Below are positions 16,506 through 24,217 of a stretch of DNA of 60,612 bases, piece by piece (position 1 is the stretch's first letter; each line of letters starts with the position of its first letter). The notes beneath the pieces were generated by a model that saw only the letters and a program-made list of their open reading frames with translations, did not search any database and had not been told where the DNA came from. The stretch is from NCBI RefSeq assembly GCF_030160755.1, contig NZ_BSOY01000008.1:1-60612 (forward strand), written 5' to 3'. The DNA comes from Brevundimonas denitrificans (GTDB lineage Bacteria > Pseudomonadota > Alphaproteobacteria > Caulobacterales > Caulobacteraceae). Both the position numbers and the translations under genes were made by a program.

Positions 16506-17924
16506 TCAGCGAATGCTGACGAGGTCGCCCCTGTCGGTGAGAACATACAGGGCGCCGTTGTAGGCGGCCGGAGCGATATACACGGGTCCGCCCAGGCGGA
16601 TCGAGGCTGTCTGGGCGCCCGTCTTGGGATCGAAGGCGACCAGTTCGCCGTCCGAATTGGTCAGCACCAGCCGGTTGGAGGCCATCAGCGGACCCGACCA
16701 GACCGGCCGCACCGTGCGGTCGAAGAAGCCGAACATGCCGCCCTCCTGGCGGACGCGGCCCTCGTTGAGATCGCGGGTCCAGTAGATCTGGCCGCTGTCG
16801 CGGTTGATGACGGTCAGTTCGCCTTCCTTGGACACGACATAGACCACGTCGCCGACCGGCAGGGGCGCATTGACGCCGGCGATCGGCAGAGGCGCCCATT
16901 TCGGCTGGCCCGAGCGGATATCCATCGCGGACAGCACGCCCGAGTGGCTGACGGCGTAGACGACGCCGCGGCTGATCACCGGGCGGCCGGCGATGTCGCG
17001 GATTTCCGACAGGGCGCTGGTCCGGCTCGTGCGCGACAGGACCTGCTGCCACAGCGACTGGCCGGTCGAGGCGCGCAGGGCCACGACTTCGCCGGACGAG
17101 AAGGGCGCGATCACCGTGTCCCCGACCACCGCCGGGCTGGAGGCGCGCATCAGGCGGGCGGGCTCGGGGATGCCGCGATAGGACCAGTCCTGACGGCCGG
17201 TCGCGGTGTCGAAGGCCTGAATCTGGTTCTCGACGTCGACCACGAAGACCCGGCTGCCCGAGACGGTCGGGGCGCCGTGGATCGGCACATCGACCGGGGT
17301 GGACCAGATCACGGCGCCGGAGGCCTGATCGATGGCGGTCACGGTGCGATAGCCCGAGGACACGAAGACCTTGCCGCCGCCGACCGCGACGCCGCCGCCG
17401 AAGCCGCCGCCGTCAGACCGGCCGCCCATGCCGAGGAAGCCGGTGCGGCGCGAATCCTCGGCCGGCTTGATGTTGGTCCGCCAGGCCTGGGCGCCGGTTC
17501 CGGCGTCGAGCGCCGAGACGCTGGCCTCGCCGTCCAGCACGAAGACGCGGCCATTGTCGGCCACGACCGGAGCCATGACCTGTCGCGTGCGCGACGAACC
17601 GGCCCCGATGCCGCGACGCCAGGCGACGGTGAATTCGGCGCCCGCGATCACATGTTCGACTGCATTCTCGGCGTTTCCGCCCGGCTGGGTCCAGGCGGTC
17701 GCCGCCTGGGGCCCGGGGATGAAGAAGTCGCGGCCCGACAGGGCGGCCGACGGAACCAGCGCCTGTTCGAACTCAAGCACCGAAATCCGCTGGCCCTCGG
17801 TGGCGGTGGCCTGGGGCGAGTTGTCCCGGCCGAGGCCGAACGGCAGCATCCCCTGCACCGTGCTGCACGAGGCGAGGGTGACGGCCAGACCGCTCAACAG
17901 GGCGACTTTAAGCACGCGATTCAT
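16506..17924 (-). CDS. bamB: outer-membrane assembly lipoprotein BamB
   Basis: Beta-propeller subunit of the BAM complex that folds outer-membrane proteins. With the ATG at 17924 the 472-residue product begins MNRVLKVALLSGLAVTLASC, a clean lipoprotein signal peptide; the upstream ATG at 17951 would bury this signal behind nine extra residues. Repeated PQQ-like blades are visible: VFVLDGEASVSALDAGTGAQ, SSGYRTVTAIDQASGAVIW, DVENQIQAFDTATGRQDW, VVALRASTGQSLW, VYVVSKEGELTVINRDSGQ. Eight blades are expected; about seven can be counted by eye. Flanked by yfgM-like and der genes as in gammaproteobacteria. Confidence 0.95.
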   Translation of the reverse strand: MNRVLKVALLSGLAVTLASCSTVQGMLPFGLGRDNSPQATATEGQRISVLEFEQALVPSAALSGRDFFIPGPQAATAWTQPGGNAENAVEHVIAGAEFTVAWRRGIGAGSSRTRQVMAPVVADNGRVFVLDGEASVSALDAGTGAQAWRTNIKPAEDSRRTGFLGMGGRSDGGGFGGGVAVGGGKVFVSSGYRTVTAIDQASGAVIWSTPVDVPIHGAPTVSGSRVFVVDVENQIQAFDTATGRQDWSYRGIPEPARLMRASSPAVVGDTVIAPFSSGEVVALRASTGQSLWQQVLSRTSRTSALSEIRDIAGRPVISRGVVYAVSHSGVLSAMDIRSGQPKWAPLPIAGVNAPLPVGDVVYVVSKEGELTVINRDSGQIYWTRDLNEGRVRQEGGMFGFFDRTVRPVWSGPLMASNRLVLTNSDGELVAFDPKTGAQTASIRLGGPVYIAPAAYNGALYVLTDRGDLVSIR

Positions 17925-17947
17925 GGGGTACGTCCTGAAAGCGGGGA

Positions 17948-18697
17948 TCAAGGGCGGGCCGGAGCGGCGGCGGGCGCCGCCGGGGCCGCCGGAGCCGGCG
18001 GGGCGACGGGAATGGCGGCCTGGGCGCGCACGATGGCGGCGAGGCCGGGCGCGCCGCCCGCGTCGATCGCCGCGATGGCGAGGTCGGCGCGCTGGGTGAC
18101 GATTTCGGGGGTGTCCAGACCGTTCTTGAGCAGCACGAGCGCCTCGCGGGCCGGGGCGACCTGACCGTGCTGCAGACGGGCCATGGCCAGGGCTTCCAGA
18201 GCGAAGGCGCTGAACGGGCGGTCCTCCCTGGCGAGGGGTTCGAGTCGGGCCTCGACCTGTTCCAGGGTTTCGCTGTCCATGGCCAGCCAGGCGGCCTTGA
18301 GCGCGGCGGGATCGGAGAGCAGCGGGTCGCCGGACGCCCTGGCCGCCTCGTCCAGCAACGCGATCGCGTCGGGAACGCGGTTGGCGGCGAGGGCGATGCC
18401 GGCGCGCTGGCTCAGGGCCATGGCCTTGTAGGCGCTGTTGCCGTCCTTGGCCGCCTGGACGAAGGCGGCGTCGGCCCCGACCGGATTGTTGGCCTCGAGC
18501 GATTCCAGACCGCGGTCATAGGCGACCGAGGCCTTGTCGGCCTTCGACGTCTGCCAGCTGTCCCAGCCCCAGAAGGCCAGGGCGGCGATCAGGGCGACCA
18601 GAAGCACGCCGCCCGCGACGGGCAGCCAGGTGCGGGCCAGCCGCTTGTAGCGGTCGGAGCGAAGCTCCTCCTCGACCTGCTCGAAGACATCAACCAC
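17948..18697 (-). CDS. YfgM-like TPR membrane protein
   Basis: 249 residues with an N-terminal cytoplasmic tail (VDVFEQVEEELRSDRYKRL), one TM helix (about 25-47) and a periplasmic domain of tetratricopeptide-like helices (about 55-215). The E. coli counterpart YfgM binds PpiD at the SecYEG translocon and is encoded directly upstream of bamB, the same place as here. The C-terminus is a Pro/Ala run that is low-complexity. The start at 18697 is an ATG giving the conserved acidic N-terminus. The function as a translocon-associated periplasmic chaperone is inferred from that synteny. Confidence 0.88.
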   Translation of the reverse strand: MVDVFEQVEEELRSDRYKRLARTWLPVAGGVLLVALIAALAFWGWDSWQTSKADKASVAYDRGLESLEANNPVGADAAFVQAAKDGNSAYKAMALSQRAGIALAANRVPDAIALLDEAARASGDPLLSDPAALKAAWLAMDSETLEQVEARLEPLAREDRPFSAFALEALAMARLQHGQVAPAREALVLLKNGLDTPEIVTQRADLAIAAIDAGGAPGLAAIVRAQAAIPVAPPAPAAPAAPAAAPARP

Positions 18698-18789
18698 GGA
18701 TACGTCGCCCCCAGAAAACGGCTGTCAGGCCGCTGAAATTCAGTCCGGCCGGACCCTAGAGGGTCCCCTGCCCCGCCGCAACGCACGGC

Positions 18790-19626
18790 TTAGGGCGTGG
18801 CGGGCTTTTTCGAGAAGTAGGTCTCGACTTCGGCAGGAAAACGGCGGGCCTTCACGTCAGCGGCGTAAGTCGCCACGGCCCGGTCGATCTCGCCGCGCAT
18901 ATCGGCGTAGCGACGGACGAATTTCGGGGTCCAGTCGAACAGGCCCAGCATGTCGGGCGTGACCAGGATCTGGCCGTCGCAGGCGGATGAGGCGCCGATG
19001 CCGATCGTGGGTTTGTCGATGGCCAGGGTGATGTCGCGGGCCAGCCCCTCGGCCACGCCCTCGACCACCACGGCGAAGGCTCCGGCGTCCGCCGTGGCCT
19101 CGGCCTCGCTCAGGACGCGCAGCCGCTCCTCGTCGGTCCGGCCCTTGGCCTTGAAGGCCCCGTCGGTCAGCACGGCCTGGGGCCGCAGGCCGACGTGGCC
19201 CATCACCGGAATGCCGCGCTGGACCAGATAGGCGATGGTTTCCGCCACGGTGGGACCGCTTTCGACCTTCACCCCCTGGGCGCCGGTCTCCTTCATCACG
19301 CGGGCGCAGTTCTGGTAGGCCTGCTCCTTGCCGCCCTCATAGCTGCCGAACGGCATGTCGATGACCACCATGGCCCGGCGCGAGCCGCGCATGACGGCCT
19401 GGCCGTGCATGATCATCATCTCCAGCGTCACCCCGACGGTGTTGGGCATGCCGTGGACCACCATGCCGACGCTGTCGCCGACCAGCAGCAGGTCGCAGTG
19501 GTCGTCCAGCAGGGCGGCCGTCGGGGCGTCATAGGCGGTCAGGCAGACGATCGGCTCGCCGCCCTTGCGCGCCCGGATGTCGGGCGCGGCGATGCGTTTG
19601 ACCGCTTCCTGCTTCTGGCTGGACAT
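18790..19626 (-). CDS. panB: 3-methyl-2-oxobutanoate hydroxymethyltransferase
   Basis: First step of pantothenate synthesis: transfers a hydroxymethyl group from methylene-THF to ketoisovalerate. 278 residues, family-typical. Motifs: [29 protein letters not shown] begins with the TIM-barrel first strands and the metal Asp (LLVGDS), then [25 protein letters not shown], and the C-terminal catalytic VVEGV / [15 protein letters not shown] region. It lies upstream of the yfgM-bamB-der genes with a 92-bp gap, so it may have its own promoter or lead the operon. No panC is in the window. Confidence 0.97.
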   Translation of the reverse strand: MSSQKQEAVKRIAAPDIRARKGGEPIVCLTAYDAPTAALLDDHCDLLLVGDSVGMVVHGMPNTVGVTLEMMIMHGQAVMRGSRRAMVVIDMPFGSYEGGKEQAYQNCARVMKETGAQGVKVESGPTVAETIAYLVQRGIPVMGHVGLRPQAVLTDGAFKAKGRTDEERLRVLSEAEATADAGAFAVVVEGVAEGLARDITLAIDKPTIGIGASSACDGQILVTPDMLGLFDWTPKFVRRYADMRGEIDRAVATYAADVKARRFPAEVETYFSKKPATP

Positions 19627-19705
19627 GGGGAGGTCCTCCTGTTGGGACCTCCTAGATAGTCGCCGCGGTCCGCCCCGTCATCCCTCGGGAAGACGGGGCG
19701 GCGGA

Positions 19706-20119
19706 TCACATGTCCTGCGACAGCTTCATCACCCCGGCGGCGGCCACGGCGATCAGGGCCCCGGCGGCGATCCAGAACATCTGCATCCCGCCCATGGAGC
19801 CCAGCTCCAGATTGGCCAGGCCCAGCTGGTCGAGACCCGTCTGAACCGCGCTCTGGGTGTTGAACGAGACGCTGCGGATCCCCTGACCCAGCGCATTGCC
19901 GGCCACGACGCCGTCGCCGGCGCCCAGGTTGACGCTCATCGTTTCGCGCACCGCCACAACGCCGCCGATGACGCCGGCGAGGCCGAGGGCGAGGAAACGG
20001 ATGTGCGAGCCCTTCTGCAGTTTCTGCTCGACCCGGGCGGTGAACAGGGCGGCGTCCGGCAGCTGGGGCGAGCGAGCGAACAGGCGCTCGATCTCAGGAT
20101 CGAACTCGTCAGCCGACAT
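19706..20119 (-). CDS. putative anti-sigma factor, two-TM membrane protein (module 1)
   Basis: 137 residues. An N-terminal soluble segment of about 40 residues (EFDPEIERLFARSPQLPDAA) precedes a TM helix (about 42-58) and, after a polar loop, a second TM helix (about 115-132). The ATG at 20119 lies inside the sigma-factor gene, overlapping its 3' end by 11 bp, the usual sign of a sigma/anti-sigma pair. The N-terminal LFA...P..D..F.ARVEQ pattern recurs in the second module at 22053. No zinc HxxxCxxC motif is present, so it is not a ZAS-type anti-sigma. The anti-sigma role is inferred from position and topology. Confidence 0.72.
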   Translation of the reverse strand: MSADEFDPEIERLFARSPQLPDAALFTARVEQKLQKGSHIRFLALGLAGVIGGVVAVRETMSVNLGAGDGVVAGNALGQGIRSVSFNTQSAVQTGLDQLGLANLELGSMGGMQMFWIAAGALIAVAAAGVMKLSQDM

Positions 20120-20666
20120 GCTGCGCGCTCCCCAGGGGCTGTCCGGGCGGCTGGAGCCGCGCACGGAGTTTATCCAGACCACGTTTGACATGAGACTTCA
20201 CCGTGCCGAGTGGCAAATTGAGGGCGGCGGCGATCTCTGGATGCGCCATGCCGGCCCCGTGACAAAGGGAGACACACAGTCGTTCGGGCTCGCTGAGCGC
20301 CTTGAGGGCTTCGTCGAGATCGACCAGGCCCGCATGATCGGTCGCGGGCGCGGCGTCTTCGTTCTCGACCTCGGCGACATAGCGGGCTTCCTTGGCGACC
20401 CGCTTGATGTAGAGGCGCGCCGCGATCCGCTTGACCCAGGCGGCGAAGGTGCCCTCGCCGCGGAATTCGGCGCAACGCTCGAACGCCTGGATGAAGGCGT
20501 CCTGGGCGATGTCGTCGGCGAGGGAGGCTTGCGCCCCCATCCGCCGCAGGAGTCCGCGCACCGCCGAGCCGTGGCGACGCACCAGTTCTCCGAACTCCCG
20601 CCGTCCGCCCGCCGCCGCAAGGGCGGCGAGCTCGACGTCGTGCCGGTCGACCAGGGATTGGGTCAT
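20109..20666 (-). CDS. ECF RNA polymerase sigma factor (module 1)
   Basis: 185 residues with only regions 2 and 4. Region 2 (about 24-90): EFGELVRRHGSAVRGLLRRM, then DDIAQDAFIQAFE and the -10-reading FAAWVKRIAARLYIK helix. Region 4 (about 120-170): ALSEPERLCVSLCHGAGM followed by the HTH NLPLGTVKSHVKRGLDKL. It redirects RNA polymerase to an alternative promoter set, probably when released from the membrane protein encoded by the overlapping downstream gene. Upstream, 25 bp away, is a DUF6249-like gene. A paralogue in the same arrangement lies at 22366. Confidence 0.9.
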   Translation of the reverse strand: MTQSLVDRHDVELAALAAAGGRREFGELVRRHGSAVRGLLRRMGAQASLADDIAQDAFIQAFERCAEFRGEGTFAAWVKRIAARLYIKRVAKEARYVAEVENEDAAPATDHAGLVDLDEALKALSEPERLCVSLCHGAGMAHPEIAAALNLPLGTVKSHVKRGLDKLRARLQPPGQPLGSAQHVG

Positions 20667-20691
20667 GATGGTTCCCCCTGTCCGCCCGATC

Positions 20692-21096
20692 TCAGTCCTT
20701 GTTCTTGTTGAAGAAACTCAGGACGATGAAGGCCAGGCCGATGGTGACCGGGATGGCGGCGATGCCCAGCAGGCCGTCGCCGACATTGTCTTCCCACCCG
20801 CCGTTCAGCGAGCTGAAATCGTTGATCAGGCCGAACGCCGCGATACCGATGCCGACCGCCAGCCAGATGACCCCACGGCGGATGTCGCGGGTCCGCGACG
20901 GCAGGTTCTTGGTGACGTCCTTGGTCAGGGCGTCGAGGACCTCGGGCGGCAGGTCCTGGCCCTTGTCGATGGCGCGACGGACGGTTTCCTGGGTTTCGCG
21001 ACGCTCGCGGAACTTCAGATAGGTCGGGCCGAAGATGATGGCGGTGATGCTGCCGAAGATCGACAGAATGGCCACCAGCGGGATGAAGTCTTCCAT
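20692..21096 (-). CDS. DUF6249-like two/three-TM membrane protein (module 1)
   Basis: 134 residues. Starts MEDFIPLVAILSIFGSITAI (first TM), then a charged middle segment (KFRERRETQETVRRAIDKGQ, with DLPPEVLDAL following), then two TM helices (about 76-93 and 104-127) and a Lys/Asn tail. The ATG at 21096 is chosen because GAGAGGGG lies 8 nt upstream; the same spacing is used by its paralogue at 23343. The ERR...KGQ.LPPE pattern is what I associate with DUF6249 proteins, often encoded beside sigma factors in proteobacteria. Function unknown; could be a sensor or part of the sigma control unit. Confidence 0.82.
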   Translation of the reverse strand: MEDFIPLVAILSIFGSITAIIFGPTYLKFRERRETQETVRRAIDKGQDLPPEVLDALTKDVTKNLPSRTRDIRRGVIWLAVGIGIAAFGLINDFSSLNGGWEDNVGDGLLGIAAIPVTIGLAFIVLSFFNKNKD

Positions 21097-21115
21097 TGGG
21101 GTATCCCCTCTCGTT

Positions 21116-21219
21116 CGAAACCGGAGCGTGATGCCTCGGCCTTCTGACGACAAGAGGCATTGGCGGCGGCGTACAGATGCGAAACCGCAGGTGAAACTTT
21201 CGTAAGGCCGGCGAAACCG
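21116..21219. repeat. three copies of CGAAACCG at 32/64-bp spacing
   Basis: The octamer CGAAACCG occurs at 21116, 21180 and 21212, all in the same orientation. The distances are 64 and 32 bp. The last two copies are identical over ten bases (GCGAAACCGC). They sit in the 151-bp divergent spacer between the DUF6249/sigma module and the endonuclease-family lipoprotein gene. A looser relative (GTGAAACTTT) is at 21191. Binding sites for a regulator are a possibility. Confidence 0.5.
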
Positions 21220-21247
21220 CCTAGAAGGGCGGATCAAGGGAGCCGCC

Positions 21248-22066
21248 ATGATCGACCGTCGCATCCTGCTGGCCGGGCTGGCCGCCGCGCCGATGGCCGC
21301 CTGCGCCTCGGCTCCCCCGTCGGCCGGGGCGGCGCGCGGTTCCGAACTGACGCTGGTCACCTTCAACATCTGGCACAATCAGGGCGACTGGGCCGCACGC
21401 CTGCCGTTGCTGGTCGCCGCCATCAGGGCCGAGAACCCCGACGTCATCGGCCTGCAGGAAGTGCTGGAAGACGCCGCCGTCGGCCTGCCCAACCAGGCCC
21501 GGACGATCGCCGACGCCCTGGGCGGCTATTCGGTGCAGTTCGTCTCCACGGATCCGGAGGGCGCCCCGCGCCGCTACGGCAACGCCCTGCTGAGCCGCCT
21601 GCCCGTGATTGGAACCGATTCCCGCAAGCTTCAGCCGCTGGACGACTATCGCACCGCTCTCCGGGTCCGCGTCTCGCTGGGCGAGCGGGCGGTGGACGTC
21701 GTCAACACGCACCTCGCCTGGCAGGCCGATGCGGCGGCCGTGCGCGCGCGCCAGATCGCCGACCTGGTCTCCATGTTGCCGCAGGACGGCGCGCCCCTGA
21801 TCGTCATGGGCGACTTCAATGCGGTGCAGGAGGATGCGGGACTGGCCGCCCTCACCGGCCCGCGTTTCTTCAGCGCCCTGCCGCGCGGAACGACGGCAAC
21901 GACCCTGAACCCGGCCAAAGGTCATCCGAACCGGGTCATCGACCACATCTTCGCCGAGACAGCCGGCTTCGCCCCGGTGCGCGCCTCCGTGATCGGCTCA
22001 GAGCCGGTGAACGGCGAATATCCGTCCGACCATTTCGGCGTGGCGGCGACCGTCAGCGTGCGCTGA
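21248..22066 (+). CDS. endonuclease/exonuclease/phosphatase family lipoprotein
   Basis: 272 residues. The signal peptide RRILLAGLAAAPMAAC ends in a lipobox cysteine (Cys19), so the enzyme is probably anchored in the periplasm or outer membrane. The EEP fold follows: TLVTFNIWHNQGDW, the metal Glu in VIGLQEV, then VVNTHLAW, MGDFNA with the catalytic Asp/Asn, and the terminal SDHFG. Members cleave phosphodiesters in nucleic acids, sphingomyelin or phosphoinositides; the target cannot be chosen here. It lies between two sigma-factor modules on the opposite strand and overlaps the second anti-sigma gene by 14 bp at its 3' end. Confidence 0.88.
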   Translation: MIDRRILLAGLAAAPMAACASAPPSAGAARGSELTLVTFNIWHNQGDWAARLPLLVAAIRAENPDVIGLQEVLEDAAVGLPNQARTIADALGGYSVQFVSTDPEGAPRRYGNALLSRLPVIGTDSRKLQPLDDYRTALRVRVSLGERAVDVVNTHLAWQADAAAVRARQIADLVSMLPQDGAPLIVMGDFNAVQEDAGLAALTGPRFFSALPRGTTATTLNPAKGHPNRVIDHIFAETAGFAPVRASVIGSEPVNGEYPSDHFGVAATVSVR

Positions 22067-22376
22067 ACGGGGTCCTCAGACCGCCCCTGAAACGTCGCGA
22101 CAGCCACAGGGCGGCGATGGCGGTGACCGCGGCCCCGGCCAGCATGGCGGCGGCGGGCTGGAGCGCGGCGCCCAGACTGTCGCTCATCGGCCCGACCACC
22201 GGAATCAGCGCCCACAGCACCGCCACCGCGGCCACCGCCCAGGGCACGAGGGCGCCGACGGTCATCCACGCCCGGCGCAGGGCGATGGCTTGGGCCATGC
22301 GGGCCTGAAAGGCGTAGTCGCGCGCGGGCGGGGCCTCGGCGGCGAACAGGGCGGACAGTTTCTGTTCAGGCGTCAT
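22053..22376 (-). CDS. putative anti-sigma factor, two-TM membrane protein (module 2)
   Basis: 107 residues. A 35-residue soluble start (EQKLSALFAAEAPPARDYAF followed by QARMAQAI) precedes two TM helices (about 37-57 and 72-92) and a basic C-terminus. The start ATG at 22376 overlaps the sigma gene by 11 bp, exactly the overlap seen in module 1, and the N-terminal segment aligns with the module 1 protein. Shorter inter-helix loop than its paralogue. Cytoplasmic-face binding of the sigma factor is inferred from gene pairing. Confidence 0.7.
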   Translation of the reverse strand: MTPEQKLSALFAAEAPPARDYAFQARMAQAIALRRAWMTVGALVPWAVAAVAVLWALIPVVGPMSDSLGAALQPAAAMLAGAAVTAIAALWLSRRFRGGLRTPFSAR

Positions 22377-22905
22377 CCGGACCTCCCAGCGCCTTGAGCA
22401 ACCGCGCCCGTCCGCGTGCAACATGCGACTTCACCGTGCCCAGCGGCAAGCCCAGGGCCATCGAAGCCTCGCCATGCGACCAGCCGTCGGCCAGGCACAG
22501 GGCCACGCAGGCGCGCACATCCGGGGGCAGCTCCGCCATCGCCGCCGTGACGGACATCCGGTCTTCGGGCGAGATTCCGGCGGGCGTTTCGACCGTCTCC
22601 AGCCAGATATTGTCGCGGGCGGCGCCGCGCCGCGACGACCGGATGCGGTCCTGAGCCTTGCGCCATGCGATGCCGCACAGCCAGGCGCGGACCCCGGCCG
22701 GCTCCTTGAGCGATCGTAATGACCCCCAGGCCGCCAGAAAGGCGTCCTGCGCCACATCGTCCGCCTCGGCCCAGCCGCCGCCCAGCATCCGCCGCAGGAA
22801 GCCGCGCACCGACGCCTGATGCCGTTCGATCAGGCGTGAAAAGGCCGCGTCCGAGCCGGCGAGCGCGCGGCTCACCAGCTCGGCGTCGGTCTGTAGTCCC
22901 CCCAT
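22366..22905 (-). CDS. ECF RNA polymerase sigma factor (module 2)
   Basis: 179 residues; region 2 (about 20-90) includes AFSRLIERHQASVRGFLRRM, DDVAQDAFLAAWGSL and VRAWLCGIAWRKAQDRIRSS, and region 4 (about 120-170) includes ELPPDVRACVALCLADGW and LGLPLGTVKSHVARGRARLL. Shared phrases with module 1 (RH..SVRG.LRRM, DD.AQDAF, LPLGTVKSHV.RG) show the two are related, although the promoter-reading helices differ, so they may read different promoters. Begins 21 bp after the DUF6249-like gene. Confidence 0.9.
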   Translation of the reverse strand: MGGLQTDAELVSRALAGSDAAFSRLIERHQASVRGFLRRMLGGGWAEADDVAQDAFLAAWGSLRSLKEPAGVRAWLCGIAWRKAQDRIRSSRRGAARDNIWLETVETPAGISPEDRMSVTAAMAELPPDVRACVALCLADGWSHGEASMALGLPLGTVKSHVARGRARLLKALGGPDDA

Positions 22906-22926
22906 GGCCTGCGTCCCCGGTCAGCA

Positions 22927-23343
22927 TCAGGCCCCCGGGCCGCGTCCGCCGCTGCGCAGGGCCGAGACCAGCGAGGCCAGGCACAGGGCGCCCAGGACGA
23001 AGCTGACAATCAGGAAGGCGTCGCCCGCGCCATAGATGTCGGACCAGCTGGCATAGGCGAAGCCGGCGGCCATGACCCCGAACAGCACCACGGAGAACCA
23101 CGACCCGTCGCCCGGGCGGCCAGCCTGATTGCGGGTCTGCCAGGCGTCGTCGTCGGCGTCGATCGGCCGATCCAGCACCTTCAGCAGGGCGGCGGGCGGC
23201 TCCTGCCCCTTCTCGGCATAGGTCTGGATCAGCTTCAGCGTGTCTCTCTGACGCCGGTAGTTGAGCAGGCTCGAAAAGCCCGAGGCCAGGAACCAGCCGA
23301 GCGGAAAGATCAGCCACCAGTAGGAACGGAACAGGTCTTCCAT
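22927..23343 (-). CDS. DUF6249-like membrane protein (module 2)
   Basis: 138 residues. Starts MEDLFRSYWWLIFPLGWFLA, then LNYRRQRDTLKLIQTYAEKG with QEPPAALLKVLD following, an Asp-rich linker, and two TM helices (about 84-100 and 108-128). The ATG at 23343 has GAGGGG 8 nt upstream; the ATG two codons earlier (23349) is too close to that Shine-Dalgarno. The RR..T....YAEKGQ.PP..LL pattern aligns with the module 1 protein. Length and topology are alike. Function unknown; position suggests it belongs to the sigma control unit. Confidence 0.8.
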   Translation of the reverse strand: MEDLFRSYWWLIFPLGWFLASGFSSLLNYRRQRDTLKLIQTYAEKGQEPPAALLKVLDRPIDADDDAWQTRNQAGRPGDGSWFSVVLFGVMAAGFAYASWSDIYGAGDAFLIVSFVLGALCLASLVSALRSGGRGPGA

Positions 23344-23528
23344 CGTCATCACCCCTCGTCGCGCCAGGCCCATCGCCCTCGCTTTCATAGGGTAGTCGGC
23401 GCCGGCGTCGCCAGTGGATGCGCCCGGATGGATTTTTCCGACGCGGCGAGGAATGATCGGCGTGCAACGTCGGTCGCCGCCCTGCGTTGGCAAGCGGCGC
23501 CCCTTCCACCCCCGACCGGAACCATCCC

Positions 23529-23768
23529 ATGGCTCAGATCACCTATCGCATCGTCGAACACGACGGAGGCTGGGCCTATCGGGTCGGCGACACCTTCTCC
23601 GAGACCTTTCCGGACCACGACTCCGCCCGCGCCGCGGCCGTGGCGGCGTCGCGCGAACAGAAGGTCCCCGATGAGGACACCCTGATCGAATATGCCGACC
23701 CGTCGGGTAACTGGATCACCGAACGCGCCGACGGCCACGACCGGCCGGAGGTCGACGTCGAGGGCTAG
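23529..23768 (+). CDS. small DUF2188-like protein
   Basis: 79 residues, soluble and acidic. It opens ITYRIVEHDGGWAYRVGDTF and has an Ala-rich helix (SARAAAVAASREQK) before a closing strand, a layout like the DUF2188 family (HDGGW near the start, F...A...A in the middle). No catalytic residues are evident. The ATG at 23529 is chosen over an open frame beginning upstream. Its stop is shared with the convergent reductase gene through CTAG at 23765-23768. It is divergent from the module 2 sigma unit, 185 bp away. Confidence 0.72.
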   Translation: MAQITYRIVEHDGGWAYRVGDTFSETFPDHDSARAAAVAASREQKVPDEDTLIEYADPSGNWITERADGHDRPEVDVEG

Positions 23769-24112
23769 GTCAGGACCGACGCGTACCGCTCCGGCTTGAA
23801 CCCCACCAGGGTCCGGTCGCCCGTATCCAGCACCGGCCGTTTGATCATCGACGGCTGGGCCAGCATCAGGGCGACGGCCTTGTCCGCATCCAGGTCCGCC
23901 TTGTCGGCGGCCGGCAAAGCCCGGAAGGTCGTGCCGGCTCGATTCAGCACCGTCTCCCAGCCGTGCTCGGCGACCCAGGCCTCCAGCCGCGGCCGGTCGA
24001 TCCCGGCCTTCTTGTAGTCATGGAAACTGTGGGCGACGCCGTGCTGATCCAGCCAGACACGGGCCTTCTTGACGGTGTCGCAATTGGGGATGCCGTAAAG
24101 GGTCAGGGTCAT
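23765..24112 (-). CDS. ArsC/Spx-family protein (YffB-like reductase)
   Basis: 115 residues with the thioredoxin-like ArsC fold: LTLYGIPNCDTVKKARVWLD holds a single active-site cysteine (Cys11) instead of CxxC. The later TFRALP, LMLAQPSMIKRPVLDTG and FKPERY segments are classical for the YffB/ArsC group, with the KRP motif preceding the cis-proline region. Possible glutathione-dependent reductase; arsenate reduction is not proven as no ars genes are nearby. It converges on the small DUF2188-like gene with a 4-bp CTAG overlap. Confidence 0.88.
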   Translation of the reverse strand: MTLTLYGIPNCDTVKKARVWLDQHGVAHSFHDYKKAGIDRPRLEAWVAEHGWETVLNRAGTTFRALPAADKADLDADKAVALMLAQPSMIKRPVLDTGDRTLVGFKPERYASVLT

Positions 24113-24166
24113 GACGCCTGTTTGCCCAGCGCCCCCGGGAATCGCAAGGCGGCGCCCGGGGTTTGC

Positions 24167-24189
24167 ATTTAACTCTCTGGTTTAATATA
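24167..24189. promoter_or_regulatory. AT-rich imperfect inverted repeat before the PhnB-like gene
   Basis: TTTAAC at 24168 and GTTTAA at 24180 form an inverted repeat matching at five of six positions around a six-base centre. It is the most AT-rich short stretch in this part of the window, 30-50 bp before the ATG at 24218. TAATAT at 24183 could be a -10 element, with TTGCAT about 14 bp upstream a poor -35. Repeats of this type are bound by ArsR-family repressors near PhnB-like genes in other proteobacteria; no such repressor is encoded here. A strong AAAGGAG lies at 24204. Confidence 0.4.
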
Positions 24190-24217
24190 GGAGATTGGCC
24201 AGCAAAGGAGAGCCGCC

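Noticed and set aside
15243..18164. A 973-codon plus-strand open frame
   Set aside because: It is antisense to der, bamB and the yfgM-like gene, all with strong family motifs; the translation is Gly/Asp/His/Gln-rich shadow sequence caused by high GC.
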